Assembly (NCBI GenBank): GCA_022834735.1
Contig: BQKD01000001.1
Coordinates: 2,085,659 to 2,149,658 of the forward strand
Length of the DNA stretch: 64,000 bases
From: Erysipelotrichaceae bacterium OPF54
Lineage (GTDB): Bacteria; Bacillota_I; Bacilli_A; Erysipelotrichales; Erysipelotrichaceae
Reading direction: 5' to 3'
The position numbers and the translations under genes are program-made. Of this stretch, positions 45,792-54,432 are shown one piece after another (position 1 is the stretch's first letter; the number at the start of each line of letters is the position of its first letter). The notes beneath the pieces are model-generated. The model saw nothing but the letters and a program-made list of their open reading frames with translations. It was not told where the DNA came from and did no database searches.

Positions 45792-47390
45792 CTAGATGAG
45801 TTCCTTGGAAAGTCCTGGAACGATTTGTTTTTTGCGGGATACGAAGCCTGCTTTTTCAAATTCGGAAATGGTCGGTCCGAGCTGTCCGGACAGCCGGCCT
45901 GTATACAGGAAGCGGGATCCTTTTCCTTCGACGTTCGTGAAGACCATCAGGTACAGGTCCATATGTTTCGTCTTGTTCTGTTTGTCCATGTAGCGGATGA
46001 AGTCGTCACGGATCTCATCCACGACATCGAAATCGAAGATGAATACCTGGGACACGCACACATGATATCCGTTGAGAATGTATTCCTTCGAGTCGTTGTT
46101 GAGGATCGAATCGAATTCCTTTCCTTTGATGGTGGCTGTATTTTCGAACAGGTCTTTTGCCATTTCTTCCAGATCGAGATCATATTCTTCGGCGATCCGT
46201 TTTGCGATCATGCGGTCGATCTGGGTGCATGTCGGGGAATTGAAATTCATCGTGTCCGAGATCATGGCATAAGCGACCAGTTTTGCGACCTTTTCGCTCA
46301 TCTTGATCCGGTATTCGTCATACATCATGGCGATAATCGTATTGGAGCTGCCGACGATCATGTTGCGGAAAACGATCGGCCGGTCGGTTTCGATATCGCC
46401 GATGCGGTGATGGTCGACGATCTCGATGATCTCTCCCTGTTCGATATCATTGATCGTCTGTTTCTTTTCATTGTGGTCGACCAGGATAAACTGTTTCCTG
46501 CTTGATTTGAGCAGATGGTAGCGTGCGACCGAACCGATCAGCCGTCCCTGCTGTACGACCGGATACGACGAATGGCGGGTCTTGAGCATTTCGCGTTCGA
46601 CATCTTCCAGATATTCATTTTTATTGAACTGGATCATTTTGTTTGCCGGTGTCATGATGAGCGATACCGGAATGGCGCGATATACCATCTGGATGATCTT
46701 CATGACGTTGTACGAGGTGTTGATCAAGGTCACGCCCATCTGTTTTGCCATGGCGATGATGTATTCATTGGGCACGAAATTTTCGGCGATCAGGATCATG
46801 GCGCATCCTTTGGCCATGCTTTTGATCATGGAGTCTTCATGATCGTTCAGCACCATGATGGCGCCGTTGAGATCCCGGTCCATCAGCTTTTTGTCGGCGA
46901 TCCGCACTTCTCCGCTCAAAGGGATGTTTCCTTCGAGCAGGATCTTTCCTTTCAGGACGGCGCGGAAATTCTCGACTGGTGTTTTTTTGAGCAGCTGGGT
47001 CGTGATATTGAGATCCTGCATCTGGATCTTGGATATATCTCCGATCGTGACAAGGCCTTTATAATTATCCTCCTTGTCGGTCACATACAGTGTCTTGACA
47101 TTATGTTCCATGAGCTTGTCCCATCCTGCCCGAAGGGTGTCGGATTCACCGACAGTGTATGCTTCATCTATTTCGATTTCGGACAAAGTGGACTTTGCGG
47201 TCGAGATGTGAATTGGCGGCGTCACTCCTACTTTATTCAGGATATATTCGGTTTCAGGGTTCAGATGGCCGATCCGTGCCGGTACGGCATTGATTCCCTG
47301 AGCCTGTTTGAGTGCTGCCAGCGCGATCGCTCCGCAGATCGAGTCGGTGTCCGGATTTTTATGTCCGATCACATAAATCGGCTGTTGCAT
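45792..47390 (-). CDS. Manganese-dependent inorganic pyrophosphatase with CBS and DRTGG domains
   Basis: 532 residues from ATG 47390 (GGGAGG upstream). Order: DHH start GHKNPDTDSICGAIALA, first CBS motif (TVGESDTLRAGWDKLMEHNVKTLYV), DRTGG-like insert, second CBS (NEYLEDVEREMLKTRHSSYPVV), then the DHH/DHHA2 parts with IVDHHRIGDIET and MISDTMNFNSPTCT. In Clostridium-type enzymes the CBS pair senses adenine nucleotides. It is first gene of the operon leading to pepT. Confidence 0.93.
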   Translation of the reverse strand: MQQPIYVIGHKNPDTDSICGAIALAALKQAQGINAVPARIGHLNPETEYILNKVGVTPPIHISTAKSTLSEIEIDEAYTVGESDTLRAGWDKLMEHNVKTLYVTDKEDNYKGLVTIGDISKIQMQDLNITTQLLKKTPVENFRAVLKGKILLEGNIPLSGEVRIADKKLMDRDLNGAIMVLNDHEDSMIKSMAKGCAMILIAENFVPNEYIIAMAKQMGVTLINTSYNVMKIIQMVYRAIPVSLIMTPANKMIQFNKNEYLEDVEREMLKTRHSSYPVVQQGRLIGSVARYHLLKSSRKQFILVDHNEKKQTINDIEQGEIIEIVDHHRIGDIETDRPIVFRNMIVGSSNTIIAMMYDEYRIKMSEKVAKLVAYAMISDTMNFNSPTCTQIDRMIAKRIAEEYDLDLEEMAKDLFENTATIKGKEFDSILNNDSKEYILNGYHVCVSQVFIFDFDVVDEIRDDFIRYMDKQNKTKHMDLYLMVFTNVEGKGSRFLYTGRLSGQLGPTISEFEKAGFVSRKKQIVPGLSKELI

Positions 47391-47452
47391 TGTTTTTTCC
47401 TCCCGTTTCTTTCTTAACAATTATAGCATGTTTACGGTATGCGAAACACAAA

Positions 47453-47475
47453 TAAAAAAGGCCCGAAAGCCTTTT
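47453..47475 (-). terminator. Terminator of the HU gene
   Basis: On the minus strand AAGGCTTTCGGGCCTT is followed by six T. Confidence 0.8.
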
Positions 47476-47481
47476 CGTTTC

Positions 47482-47769
47482 CTATTCGTTGACTGCGTCC
47501 TTCAATCCCTTGCTCGGTTTGAATTTGATCGATTTTGATGCAGGGATCTGGATCTGTTCTTTAGTTGATGGATTGATGCCTGTACGGGCAGCGCGTTCGC
47601 TGATCGTGAATTTGCCGAATCCTTTGATATCCACCGTTCCTTCTTCGGCTAGCGTTTCAGCCATCGCATCAAAGATGTATTGAATGTATTCAGCAGCACT
47701 CTTTTTCGATGTTCCGTTATCCTTTGCGAATTTTTCCGCAAGGTCTTTTTTTGTAAGCATTTCCGCCAT
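47482..47769 (-). CDS. HU-family DNA-binding protein
   Basis: 95 residues from ATG 47769 (AAGGAGG upstream). The HU signature GFGKFTISERAARTGINPSTKEQIQIPASKSIKFKPSK (read as the beta-arm and its flanks) is intact, as are the dimer helices LTKKDLAEKFAKDNG. It bends and compacts DNA. Monocistronic. With the Lys/Ala-rich protein at 18468 it makes two candidate chromatin proteins in the window. Confidence 0.95.
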   Translation of the reverse strand: MAEMLTKKDLAEKFAKDNGTSKKSAAEYIQYIFDAMAETLAEEGTVDIKGFGKFTISERAARTGINPSTKEQIQIPASKSIKFKPSKGLKDAVNE

Positions 47770-47914
47770 GATTATACTTCCTCCTTGGAATGACTTCTTT
47801 CCTATAATAGCATTGTTTATATCGTGATTCAACTCACGCCTTTTCGGTTTTCGTCTTCCAGAACGACCCGGGCCGTCTTTCCAAATATTAAAACGTGCGG
47901 TCATGAACTTTTTA

Positions 47915-47943
47915 TTGTCATATCGCCTATTAGTTGCTATAAT
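47915..47943 (+). promoter_or_regulatory. tRNA-Thr promoter
   Basis: TTGTCA (47915-47920) and TATAAT (47938-47943) have 17-bp spacing, 19 bp before the tRNA. Confidence 0.85.
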
Positions 47944-47962
47944 GAACAGGCAACAGACAAAT

Positions 47963-48036
47963 GCCGGTATAGTATAATGGCAATACACGTCCATGGTAAG
48001 GATGAACTCGTGGTTCAATTCCGCGTACCGGCACCA
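47963..48036 (+). tRNA. tRNA-Thr (anticodon GGU)
   Basis: The acceptor stem GCCGGTA/TACCGGC, D stem GTAT/ATAC, anticodon stem CGTCC/GGATG (one G-U) with loop ATGGTAA, and T arm CGTGG-TTCAATT-CCGCG all fold. CCA is encoded. The anticodon GGT reads threonine codons ACC/ACT. The terminator follows 13 bases later and is split by IS copy 3. Confidence 0.92.
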
Positions 48037-48048
48037 TTTCAACAAAGC

Positions 48049-48059
48049 ACGTCCGACAG
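48049..48059 (+). terminator. tRNA-Thr terminator, 5' part, split by IS copy 3
   Basis: ACGTCC-GACAG at 48049-48059 would pair as ACGTCC-GACA-GGACGT followed by T7, with the remainder now at 49741-49753. The 10-bp target copy is CGTCCGACAG. Confidence 0.85.
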
Positions 48060-49731
48060 CAATGTCATTAAGTTAGGCGATTTTCGCCTCAGGAAGACTC
48101 TCTTATGAGAATAGAGGGTCTTCTTTTTTTCGAGTTTTTTGTTCAGATGATCTTCGAAATTTCGCAAAAAAAGCACTTGACAAGCTTTTTCGACGCTTAA
48201 TTTCATAATCCGAAGGAATTGTAGGAGGTATTTTTTATGAAATCTTATAATTCCTTATGCACTATCCGCCGTCAGTTCGAATCCGCTGTTCAATCCGTTG
48301 TCGATGATATCGCCTGTTATTCGTCAGACCCCATTGCCGATTTTTCCAGAAACCGCAAGCTCCCTGCCCACATCCTCATTCCGTTGATCATCCAGATGGG
48401 TTCCGCTTCTTTGCCGACCGAGCTTGCCAACTTCTTTGATGATCCTAAATTCTCTGTCACCGCTTCTGCTTTCTGCCAGCAGCGCAGCAAGCTGGATCCC
48501 GAAGCTTTTCTGCACATCCTTCATCTCATGTCTTTTTCCCGTTCTCCTTCTTTGCTCAAAGGATATCGTGTATTAGCCATGGATGGATCGGATGTCAATA
48601 TCCCTTTTGACCCCGATGATGAAGAGACCTTATGCCAGACCGGCTCGGCACGTCCGTTCTCCCAGCTTCATCTCAACGCCCTCTATGATTGTCTCAACGA
48701 TCTCTTCCTGGATGTTTCGATCGACTCGTCCCGCAAGACGGGCGAATGTGCCGCTCTGAAAAGGCTGATCCGTGATCATCGGTATCCGGCCAGATCGATC
48801 ATCTGTGCCGACCGGGGATTTGAAAACTATGAGCTGTTCGCTTTCTGTATGGAGAACGGCCAGAAGTTTGTGATCCGCTGCAAGGATATCCGATCGAACG
48901 GTATTCTTTCTACTTTTGAGCTGCCGGATAGCGAATTTGATCAGAAGATCAAACGGATCCTGACAAGAAAACAGACCAATGAAGTGAAAGAACATCCTGA
49001 GCTGTACAAATATTTTGCATGGAATATCAATTTCGAATATATGCCAAAAGGCGGAGCCGAAGAATATCCAATTGAATTCCGGGTCGTCAGGATCGAGGTG
49101 AAAAAAGGAGAATACGAGTGCCTGATAACGAACCTGCCGCCAGAGAAGTTCTCTCTCGATGATCTGAAAGAGCTGTATCATCTGCGGTGGAACGAAGAAG
49201 TGGGATTCCGAAAGCTGAAATACACGATCGGGATGCTTGATTTTCATTCGAAGAAAAGAAAATTCATCCGCCAGGAAATCTATGGTGCACTGACCCTCCA
49301 TAATCTGGCCGCGCTGATGATCCATGCGGTGCCGATCGAACAGAAGAAAGATAAGAAGTACGAATATAAAGCCAATTTCAGCATAGGAACGACAAACATC
49401 AAAAAGTTCCTGAAAAGAAAGATCGGAGCCAGGGAGCTGGAAGAAAGGATCAAAAAAGGTCTGATCCCAATCAGACCAGACCGCTGTTACAAACGGAATA
49501 TGAGAGCGCAGCGAGTACATGCATTCCAGCATAGACCGGCATAACAGCCACTTAAAAACAGTGATATTCTACATCACAAATGGGACAAATAGCAATTTTT
49601 TTAAGAAGAAAAAATTGTCTTTTCGTCGTGCGCCGGAAAAAAAGAAAGCTCCGGTCTCATTTGACCTGAAGCTTAACTTAACAAGGATATCATACGTTAA
49701 GTTCGATGATCCATCTAACTTAATGACATTG
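48060..49731 (+). mobile_element. IS4-family insertion sequence, copy 3 (1672 bp)
   Basis: Same 17-bp ends as the other copies, but in plus orientation. The target duplication is CGTCCGACAG (48050-48059 and 49732-49741). It is one base shorter than copies 1 and 2, with scattered substitutions. Confidence 0.95.
48237..49544 (+). CDS. IS4-family DDE transposase, copy 3
   Basis: 435 residues. The catalytic D116, D192 and Y314-R317-E321-K328 are intact. It differs from copies 1 and 2 at a few positions (PAHILIP, KGYRVLAM, PARSIIC, GALTLHN, KKDKKYEY). It probably remains functional. It is transcribed in the same direction as the tRNA upstream. Confidence 0.95.
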   Translation: MKSYNSLCTIRRQFESAVQSVVDDIACYSSDPIADFSRNRKLPAHILIPLIIQMGSASLPTELANFFDDPKFSVTASAFCQQRSKLDPEAFLHILHLMSFSRSPSLLKGYRVLAMDGSDVNIPFDPDDEETLCQTGSARPFSQLHLNALYDCLNDLFLDVSIDSSRKTGECAALKRLIRDHRYPARSIICADRGFENYELFAFCMENGQKFVIRCKDIRSNGILSTFELPDSEFDQKIKRILTRKQTNEVKEHPELYKYFAWNINFEYMPKGGAEEYPIEFRVVRIEVKKGEYECLITNLPPEKFSLDDLKELYHLRWNEEVGFRKLKYTIGMLDFHSKKRKFIRQEIYGALTLHNLAALMIHAVPIEQKKDKKYEYKANFSIGTTNIKKFLKRKIGARELEERIKKGLIPIRPDRCYKRNMRAQRVHAFQHRPA

Positions 49732-49767
49732 CGTCCGACAGGACGTTTTTTTATAGGGAGAGAGCAA

Positions 49768-50124
49768 ATGAAAAAGAATACGGGAATACTGATCGGCTCG
49801 CTGCTGGCCGTCATCCTCTGTGTTGGCTTATGGTTCGCTTTTGTGCGCAATAAGCAGTTCAACGACAGCAATATCATCGATCCGGGCGAGGAACTGATCA
49901 TTTCGGGCACGCTCGAAATCGGAAAAGATCTGTATCCAGGCACATACGACCTCGAATACTTTGACACGGAAGATGCACAGATCTACTTGTAGGAAACCAG
50001 GGATGGCCGGAAAAAGGCAATTTCATTCACGCTGAAAGAACCAGTCGCGCAGAACATTGAACTCGAAAACGGAAACGTCCTTGATCTGAACGGTCAGGAT
50101 GTCAAGTTTTACCGCATAAAATAG
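49768..50124 (+). pseudogene. Small membrane-anchored protein with an in-frame amber codon
   Basis: MKKNTGILIGSLLAVILCVG forms a signal anchor, followed by a beta-rich part (ISGTLEIGKDLYPGTYDLEYF). A TAG at 49990-49992 stops it after 74 residues. The same frame continues for 43 more codons of sensible sequence (GRKKAISFTLKEP to DLNGQDVKFYRIK) to a TAG at 50122. A full product would be 118 residues. This is most simply a nonsense mutation; I do not recognise the family. Confidence 0.7.
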
Positions 50125-50143
50125 AAGAACAAGAACGAAAAAA

Positions 50144-50177
50144 AAATCCGGAGCAGTCATCATGTTCCGGATTTTTT
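50144..50177 (+). terminator. Terminator after the amber-interrupted gene
   Basis: AATCCGGA and TCCGGATT pair and are followed by a T-run. Confidence 0.85.
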
Positions 50178-50226
50178 GCAATGCGCTATTTATCAACTAT
50201 AGGCAAAAAAAGGCGAATCTCTTCGC

Positions 50227-50790
50227 CTAGCAATCCGATTCCGACCGGATAAATTCCAGGATGTCCTTTGTCTTTTCCTTAGGCAGACCGACCACGTTGG
50301 AGTATGATCCTTCGATCTTGTCGACAAAATCGCATTCCTGGATGCCGTAGGATCCGGCCTTGTCCATGCATTTTCCCGAATCGACATAATTCAGGATGCT
50401 GTCATCCTCTAAATCTTTAAAATAAACTTTTGTTGTTTCGCAGAACGTGATGTCCTGATTGATCGAACTGATGCATACGCCCGTCTTCACTTCGTGAGCC
50501 CGGCCGCTCAGATCGATCAGCATGTCGATCGCTTCCTGCTTTGATTTCGGTTTTCCCAGGATCCGTCCATCGAGCACGACGATCGTGTCGGCCGCTACGA
50601 TGATCGCGTCCGGATTGTTTTTCTGAACCGATTTCGCTTTTTCGAGCGCCAGCGTCTCCACTCCCTGGTCAATGCCGTTTGCCAGCTCGATGTGCTCATC
50701 ATACAAGCTTGGAACGACAAGAAAGCTGTATCCGAGATCCTTTAAAATTTCCTTCCTTCTCGGAGACTGGCTCGCTAAAATAATTTTCAT
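50227..50790 (-). CDS. maf: Maf-like nucleotide pyrophosphatase
   Basis: 187 residues. The Maf signature ILASQSPRRKEIL and the active-site VAADTIVVLDGRILGKP are intact, as are GRAHEVKTGVCI and DKAGSYGIQE. It hydrolyses non-canonical or standard pyrimidine dNTPs/NTPs; in Bacillus it is linked to septum formation. GAGGAG precedes the start. Monocistronic on the minus strand. Confidence 0.95.
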   Translation of the reverse strand: MKIILASQSPRRKEILKDLGYSFLVVPSLYDEHIELANGIDQGVETLALEKAKSVQKNNPDAIIVAADTIVVLDGRILGKPKSKQEAIDMLIDLSGRAHEVKTGVCISSINQDITFCETTKVYFKDLEDDSILNYVDSGKCMDKAGSYGIQECDFVDKIEGSYSNVVGLPKEKTKDILEFIRSESDC

Positions 50791-50837
50791 ATTGACTCCT
50801 CATTCGCTTTACTTTCCCATCATAGCACTAAAAAGTA

Positions 50838-50936
50838 ATAAAAAAAACCGATCGAATAGAAGAAAAATTCATTCTTCCGATCCGATCGGAAATTTCCTTT
50901 TTTAAGCGAAAAATGCAAGCGCATCCAGTATTTTGA
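50838..50936 (-). pseudogene. Decayed duplicate of the DUF1461 gene 3' end with its terminator
   Basis: On the minus strand the translation ILDALAFFA*KRKFPIGSEE* parallels VLDGLAYFLLKRKLPIGSEK, the end of the intact gene at 54458. A related hairpin follows (CGATCGG/CCGATCG plus T8, 50838-50888). Nucleotide similarity covers about 90 bases. It starts 10-20 bases after the stop of the ATPase pseudogene. Confidence 0.7.
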
Positions 50937-50946
50937 AAATGTCCGG

Positions 50947-51284
50947 TCACAGATCCAGGCTTTTTTCATCCAGCAGAAACTCTTCCAATCCAATATACAT
51001 AATTCCGTTTTCATCGCGTCGGACCGGACTGCTTTCACAAACAACAACGATCTTTTTAAAGAATCATCAATATTTTTTAGCGATCTTGTTTCCTGGTCCT
51101 GTTTCTCAGGAGTATCCAAAGAATATGCGGACTGAATATAATAGATCCGGCTCCCTTTTGCTGCTATAAAATCTGTTTCCAGACTCGTTCGAACTGTTTT
51201 TCCTGTTTTATCGTTTGTAAATATATTTACAACTCCGACCTGTACCGAATATCCTCTGAGGCGCTTCCAATAAATAAAGCTCAA
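50947..51284 (-). pseudogene. C-terminal fragment of an AAA ATPase (DUF4143 type)
   Basis: The chain reads LRGYSVQVGVVNIF, then TDFIAAKGSRIYYIQSAYSLDTPEKQ, then after a one-base deletion in an A/T run (about 51060) KIVVVCESS and GIMYIGLEEFLLDEKSLDL, ending at TGA 50947. This is the characteristic C-terminal (DUF4143, nuclease-like) end of widespread AAA ATP-binding proteins. The middle of the gene is missing and an ISAzo13-like element lies upstream. Confidence 0.8.
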
Positions 51285-52625
51285 AACTTTAATGCTTAAA
51301 CCCCTTGATGATATAATTCCAGCCTGTGTTGTCTCCAAACTGTGTGATATCTATAGCTGCCAGTTCTTCGTCTGCTACCTTCTTGCCGGTCGGATATTTA
51401 TGCTCGTCTACTACGCATTTTACTTTCAGCCCTGCCTTTGTCGTTGTCGATCCGATCACCTTAACCACCGTCTCGATATCGATCAGCGGCTTGCCCTGCC
51501 AGTTCTTTGATATGTAGCAGAACAGCTTATGCTCTACCTTGTTCCATTTGCTTGTTCCCGGAGGATAATGACTGACCCAGATCTCGATGTCCAGCTCTTC
51601 GGCTAGCTTGGTCAGATCGTATTTCCATAGCCGGCTCCGGCTTCCATTGCTTCCTCCCGAATCGCATGTGATATAGATCTTTTTTGCTTTGGGAAAAGTC
51701 CTGTGCCCGATTGCCCAGTACCAGCGTCTTATGCTTTCTGCCGCAAAGTCTGACGTGTCATGATCGGTTCCCAGATTGACAAATCCAATGTTGTTGTTCA
51801 GCTCGTATATTCCCTACGCACTCACTTTTCCTAGCTCTTTGTTCAGAAAGTCATGGTCGAGCACCTGTCTCGGTTTTCCTTTCGGACAGTATTCTGTTTC
51901 TGCGTTCTTGAAATTGCCCAGGTTTTCCTTCTTCTTCGTATCGACGGAAAGGACAGGATTTCCTGCTTTCAGAAACTCTTCGGCCGTCTTGTTGTTTGTC
52001 CCGGTCCGGGCTTTCTTTCCCGGCCTGAAGCATTTTCTGGTTGTTCTGCCGGCTGTATCCCATCGGCTCGAGAAGTTCGCCTACCTTGGTATCCGAAATA
52101 TGGATGCCGTACTCCTGGTCGAGGGCTTCCACGATCTTAGCTTCCGACATGGTGGTATAGGAAAGTGGCTTGCATGGATCGCCATACGTGCTGTCCTCAA
52201 TGATCATACGAAGATCATCGAAGATTTCGGGGTGGATCGATTCAATCGATTTTCGTCCTCCTCCCGGCTTTCTCTGCCGCCGGTGAGAAGATGTATCCAG
52301 ATTTTTATCCTGTATTTCATCATGTCCACGTTCAAGAGCGTGGGGATTCATTCCGGTGACAGCCTGCACATAAGACTGAGCGCCATAGCCTCCCTGTTCC
52401 ACGATGCAGGCAAGAAACTGGCGCCGAGCCGGTTCATCGAGCAGAGGAGAAAAACGTTGATAAAGTTCGAGGGCGAAGAGAACAGCCTGTGATGGGATAA
52501 ATTGATTGTTTTTTATAGCAGAACCTCCTAAAACAATCTTAGTATAGACCTGCTGTTTGAAAAAAGAATCCAAAATGCAGAGAAGTATAGGCGGCCATAC
52601 TATGTCAAATTTGGGATTTGAGTTT
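51281..52625 (-). mobile_element. ISAzo13-like element, decayed (approximate ends)
   Basis: It fills the gap between two fragments of the ATPase gene. The ends are uncertain; CTCAAA occurs facing inward near both (about 51282 and 52605). It contains one broken transposase gene. Confidence 0.6.
51290..52573 (-). pseudogene. ISAzo13-family transposase, frameshifted and amber-interrupted
   Basis: The N-terminal part (GGGRKSIESIHPEIFDDLR, IIEDSTYGDPCKPLSYTT, VGELLEPMGYSRQNNQKM) is typical of ISAzo13/Rhodopirellula-type DDE transposases. The frame shifts near 52000, after which another frame reads AGNPVLSVDTKKKENLGNFK-like sequence. A TAG interrupts it at about 51815 (SA*GIYELNNN), where relatives have a tyrosine. 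The remainder (GFVNLGTDHDTSDFAAESI, CDSGGSNGSRSRLWK, HYPPGTSKWNKVEHKLFC) runs to a TAA near 51290. Confidence 0.8.
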
Positions 52626-52812
52626 TATATATGAAGCGTTCCTAATTGTATCTTTCCGCTCGTCAATATCGGATTGATAATGGAGAATACTCTCTGGATT
52701 TCATCCAGCATTATATAATGAGTTTTTTCGTCTTTTATAAAACTGCGTACATACGAATCTAATTCTAACGGATTAAGATATTTATTGTTTAACATATCAT
52801 CTAGCGCCATAT
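52621..52812 (-). pseudogene. Middle fragment of the AAA ATPase
   Basis: ALDDMLNNKYLNPLELDSYV and HYIMLDEIQRVFSIINPIL (Walker B LDEIQ) follow on from the 54194-54365 fragment if the TnpB element is removed; the join reads DHIL-SN-MALDD in frame. It stops at the ISAzo13-like insertion. Compared with intact relatives, about 170 residues that should follow are missing. Confidence 0.8.
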
Positions 52813-52960
52813 GTGACATCCTCCCCCACCTGAAAAGGTGGGGGCTTCCTTTCGCTTAAAAGCGAACAGTCGGTTCTCGTTCGATGACGATATCTCGTCA
52901 AGCATAAGCGAGCTATCCCCGTGTGCCCCACGGTTCTTGATTCTTATTCAAAGCTATATG
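52813..52960 (-). ncRNA. Candidate omega (re)RNA of TnpB copy A
   Basis: This 3' region of the element, next to and overlapping the tnpB end, is nearly identical to 61803-61960 although the flanks differ. It contains several stems: TCGCTT/AAGCGA, GACGA/TCGTC, CCGTG/CACGG and the terminal CCCCCACC/GGTGGGGG. In known TnpB systems such RNA ends in the guide, taken from the flank. Here that is the 20 nt ATATGGCGCTAGATGATATG (52812 downward, minus). Confidence 0.75.
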
Positions 52961-54072
52961 GAAATGATCCGCATGCCTTCCGCTCTTATATTGATCGCGG
53001 CATTGAGATCCCGGTCATGATGGCTTTTGCAGTTCGGACAATCCCATTCCCGCATGCCGAGATCTTTTGTTTCCGGGTTCTTATATCCGCATACTGAGCA
53101 GGTCTGGCTGGATGGATACCATTTGTCGATCCGGATCAGTTGCTTTCCTTGATCTTCTAATTTGTACTTCAGGAAAGTAGTGAACATGCCCCATCCGTTG
53201 TCATGGACCGATTTGCCAAAATGCAGCGACCTTGCCATCGCTTTCATATCCAGGTCTTCTATGCAGACGCAGTCATACGCATTGACGATCTCTCTTGATC
53301 TCTTGTGCAGGAAGTCCTTTCTTTGATTGGCAACCTTTTCATGCAGTTTTGCGACCTTGATCCGCTGTTTCTCCCAGTTTCTGGAGCCTTTCTGCATGTG
53401 CGAGAGCTTGCGTTGTTCCCGTTTCAGCTTCTTTTCCGATTGCCTGTGATATTTTGGATACTCTGCCTCGTTTCCTTCGCTGTCTTTGTACAGTCCGTTC
53501 ATCGAGAAGTCGAGTCCAAGGAAAGTGTGCGGCCTTCTTTCCGGTACTTGGTTTTCGTACTCGAATGAAATGCTTGCATGATACTTTCCGCTCGGGCTCT
53601 GGCTTACTGTCACCGACTTGAGAACATAAGATTCAGGAATCTCTCGATGCTGTTTCACCTTGACCGGTCCGATCTTCGGCAGTTTCAAACAGCCGTCGGA
53701 CAGGAGGATGTTCTGATTGACGCATACGGTCGAATAGCTGTTCTTTCTGTTTCTTTTGGATTTGAATCGTGGAAATCCTTTTTTCGGCTGTTTGAAGAAG
53801 TTCTGGAAGGCCTCATCCAGATGGCGGAGCGACTGCTGCAGAGAAATGCTGTCGACTTCCTTCAGGAAGGCGTACTCTTCTGTTTTCTTCAGTACGGTCA
53901 GCTCTTTGGCACAGGAAGTATAGCTCAAGGTCGTCTGGTCTTCTTTGTACTGGCTGATCTTTCGATCGAGCCAATGGTTGTAGACAAGGCGGACACAGCC
54001 GAATGTCTTGGCAAGGAGGATCTTCTGTGCCGGCGTTGGATAGAGTCTGAATTTATAGGCTTTATTTGGCAT
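52954..54072 (-). CDS. tnpB: TnpB RNA-guided nuclease (IS605 OrfB), copy A
   Basis: 372 residues, apparently intact. N-terminal helix-turn-helix/wedge (KAYKFRLYPTPAQKILLAKTFGC). RuvC aspartate in FLGLDFSMNGLY, glutamate in CIEDLDMKAMARS and final aspartate in HHDRDLNAAINI. The zinc ribbon is CSVCGYKN...CPNCKS. It is the ancestor-type of Cas12 effectors and cuts DNA matching its omega-RNA guide next to a target-adjacent motif. It is inserted in the ATPase gene. Confidence 0.95.
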   Translation of the reverse strand: MPNKAYKFRLYPTPAQKILLAKTFGCVRLVYNHWLDRKISQYKEDQTTLSYTSCAKELTVLKKTEEYAFLKEVDSISLQQSLRHLDEAFQNFFKQPKKGFPRFKSKRNRKNSYSTVCVNQNILLSDGCLKLPKIGPVKVKQHREIPESYVLKSVTVSQSPSGKYHASISFEYENQVPERRPHTFLGLDFSMNGLYKDSEGNEAEYPKYHRQSEKKLKREQRKLSHMQKGSRNWEKQRIKVAKLHEKVANQRKDFLHKRSREIVNAYDCVCIEDLDMKAMARSLHFGKSVHDNGWGMFTTFLKYKLEDQGKQLIRIDKWYPSSQTCSVCGYKNPETKDLGMREWDCPNCKSHHDRDLNAAINIRAEGMRIISI

Positions 54073-54193
54073 TCCGCTTCCTCCTTGCTTTCCCTGATTT
54101 TATTATACTGCATTTTTGGATCTTTATCCACAGAAAAACTGAGCTTAGCAATTCATCTCCCACCTATAGAGGTGGGAGTCTTCTTGCCTATAG

Positions 54194-54365
54194 TTGATAA
54201 AATATGATCCTCTTCAATCTCCTGTTCCTTTAAGTAATTAAAGAACAGAGTATTTAACAAGAAACTTTTTCCGCATCGCCGTATTCCAGTGATAATTTTT
54301 ACTCTTCCATTTCCAGAAAGCGAAATAATCCGCTGAAGATAATGATCCCGTCGAATAACCTTCAC
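54194..54365 (-). pseudogene. N-terminal fragment of the AAA ATPase
   Basis: Starts MKVIRRDHYLQRIISLSGNG and carries the Walker A ITGIRRCGKSFLLNTLF; it is cut by the TnpB element after HILS. It is the 5' end of the gene whose other parts are at 52621-52812 and 50947-51284. The whole gene is on the minus strand and lies directly downstream of the DUF1461 gene. Confidence 0.85.
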
Positions 54366-54432
54366 CTTTTATCCTCCTTTTTTGTGGAATTCCACAGTTT
54401 TGGCTTATAGAATCCCGCGTAGATCGATACAA

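Larger units (their letters stand above)
52813..54193 (-). mobile_element. IS605/IS1341-type TnpB element, copy A (1381 bp, no TnpA)
   Basis: The right end GTGACATCC at 52813 matches copy B at 61803. The left end is at 54193, next to TTATCAA (read on minus), the likely insertion target. Subterminal hairpins are CCCCCACCTGAAAAGGTGGGGG-like at the right and CTCCCACC/GGTGGGAG at the left. There is no target duplication, as is usual for IS200/IS605. No Y1 transposase is encoded, so movement would need one in trans. Confidence 0.88.

Noticed and set aside
49990..51817. Two in-frame TAG codons (small membrane protein and ISAzo13 transposase) close together, suggesting amber recoding
   Set aside because: The transposase also has a frameshift, so it is decayed. 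The TAG-containing gene itself also ends in TAG, and tnpB copy A ends in TAG. There is no suppressor tRNA or pyl gene in the window.
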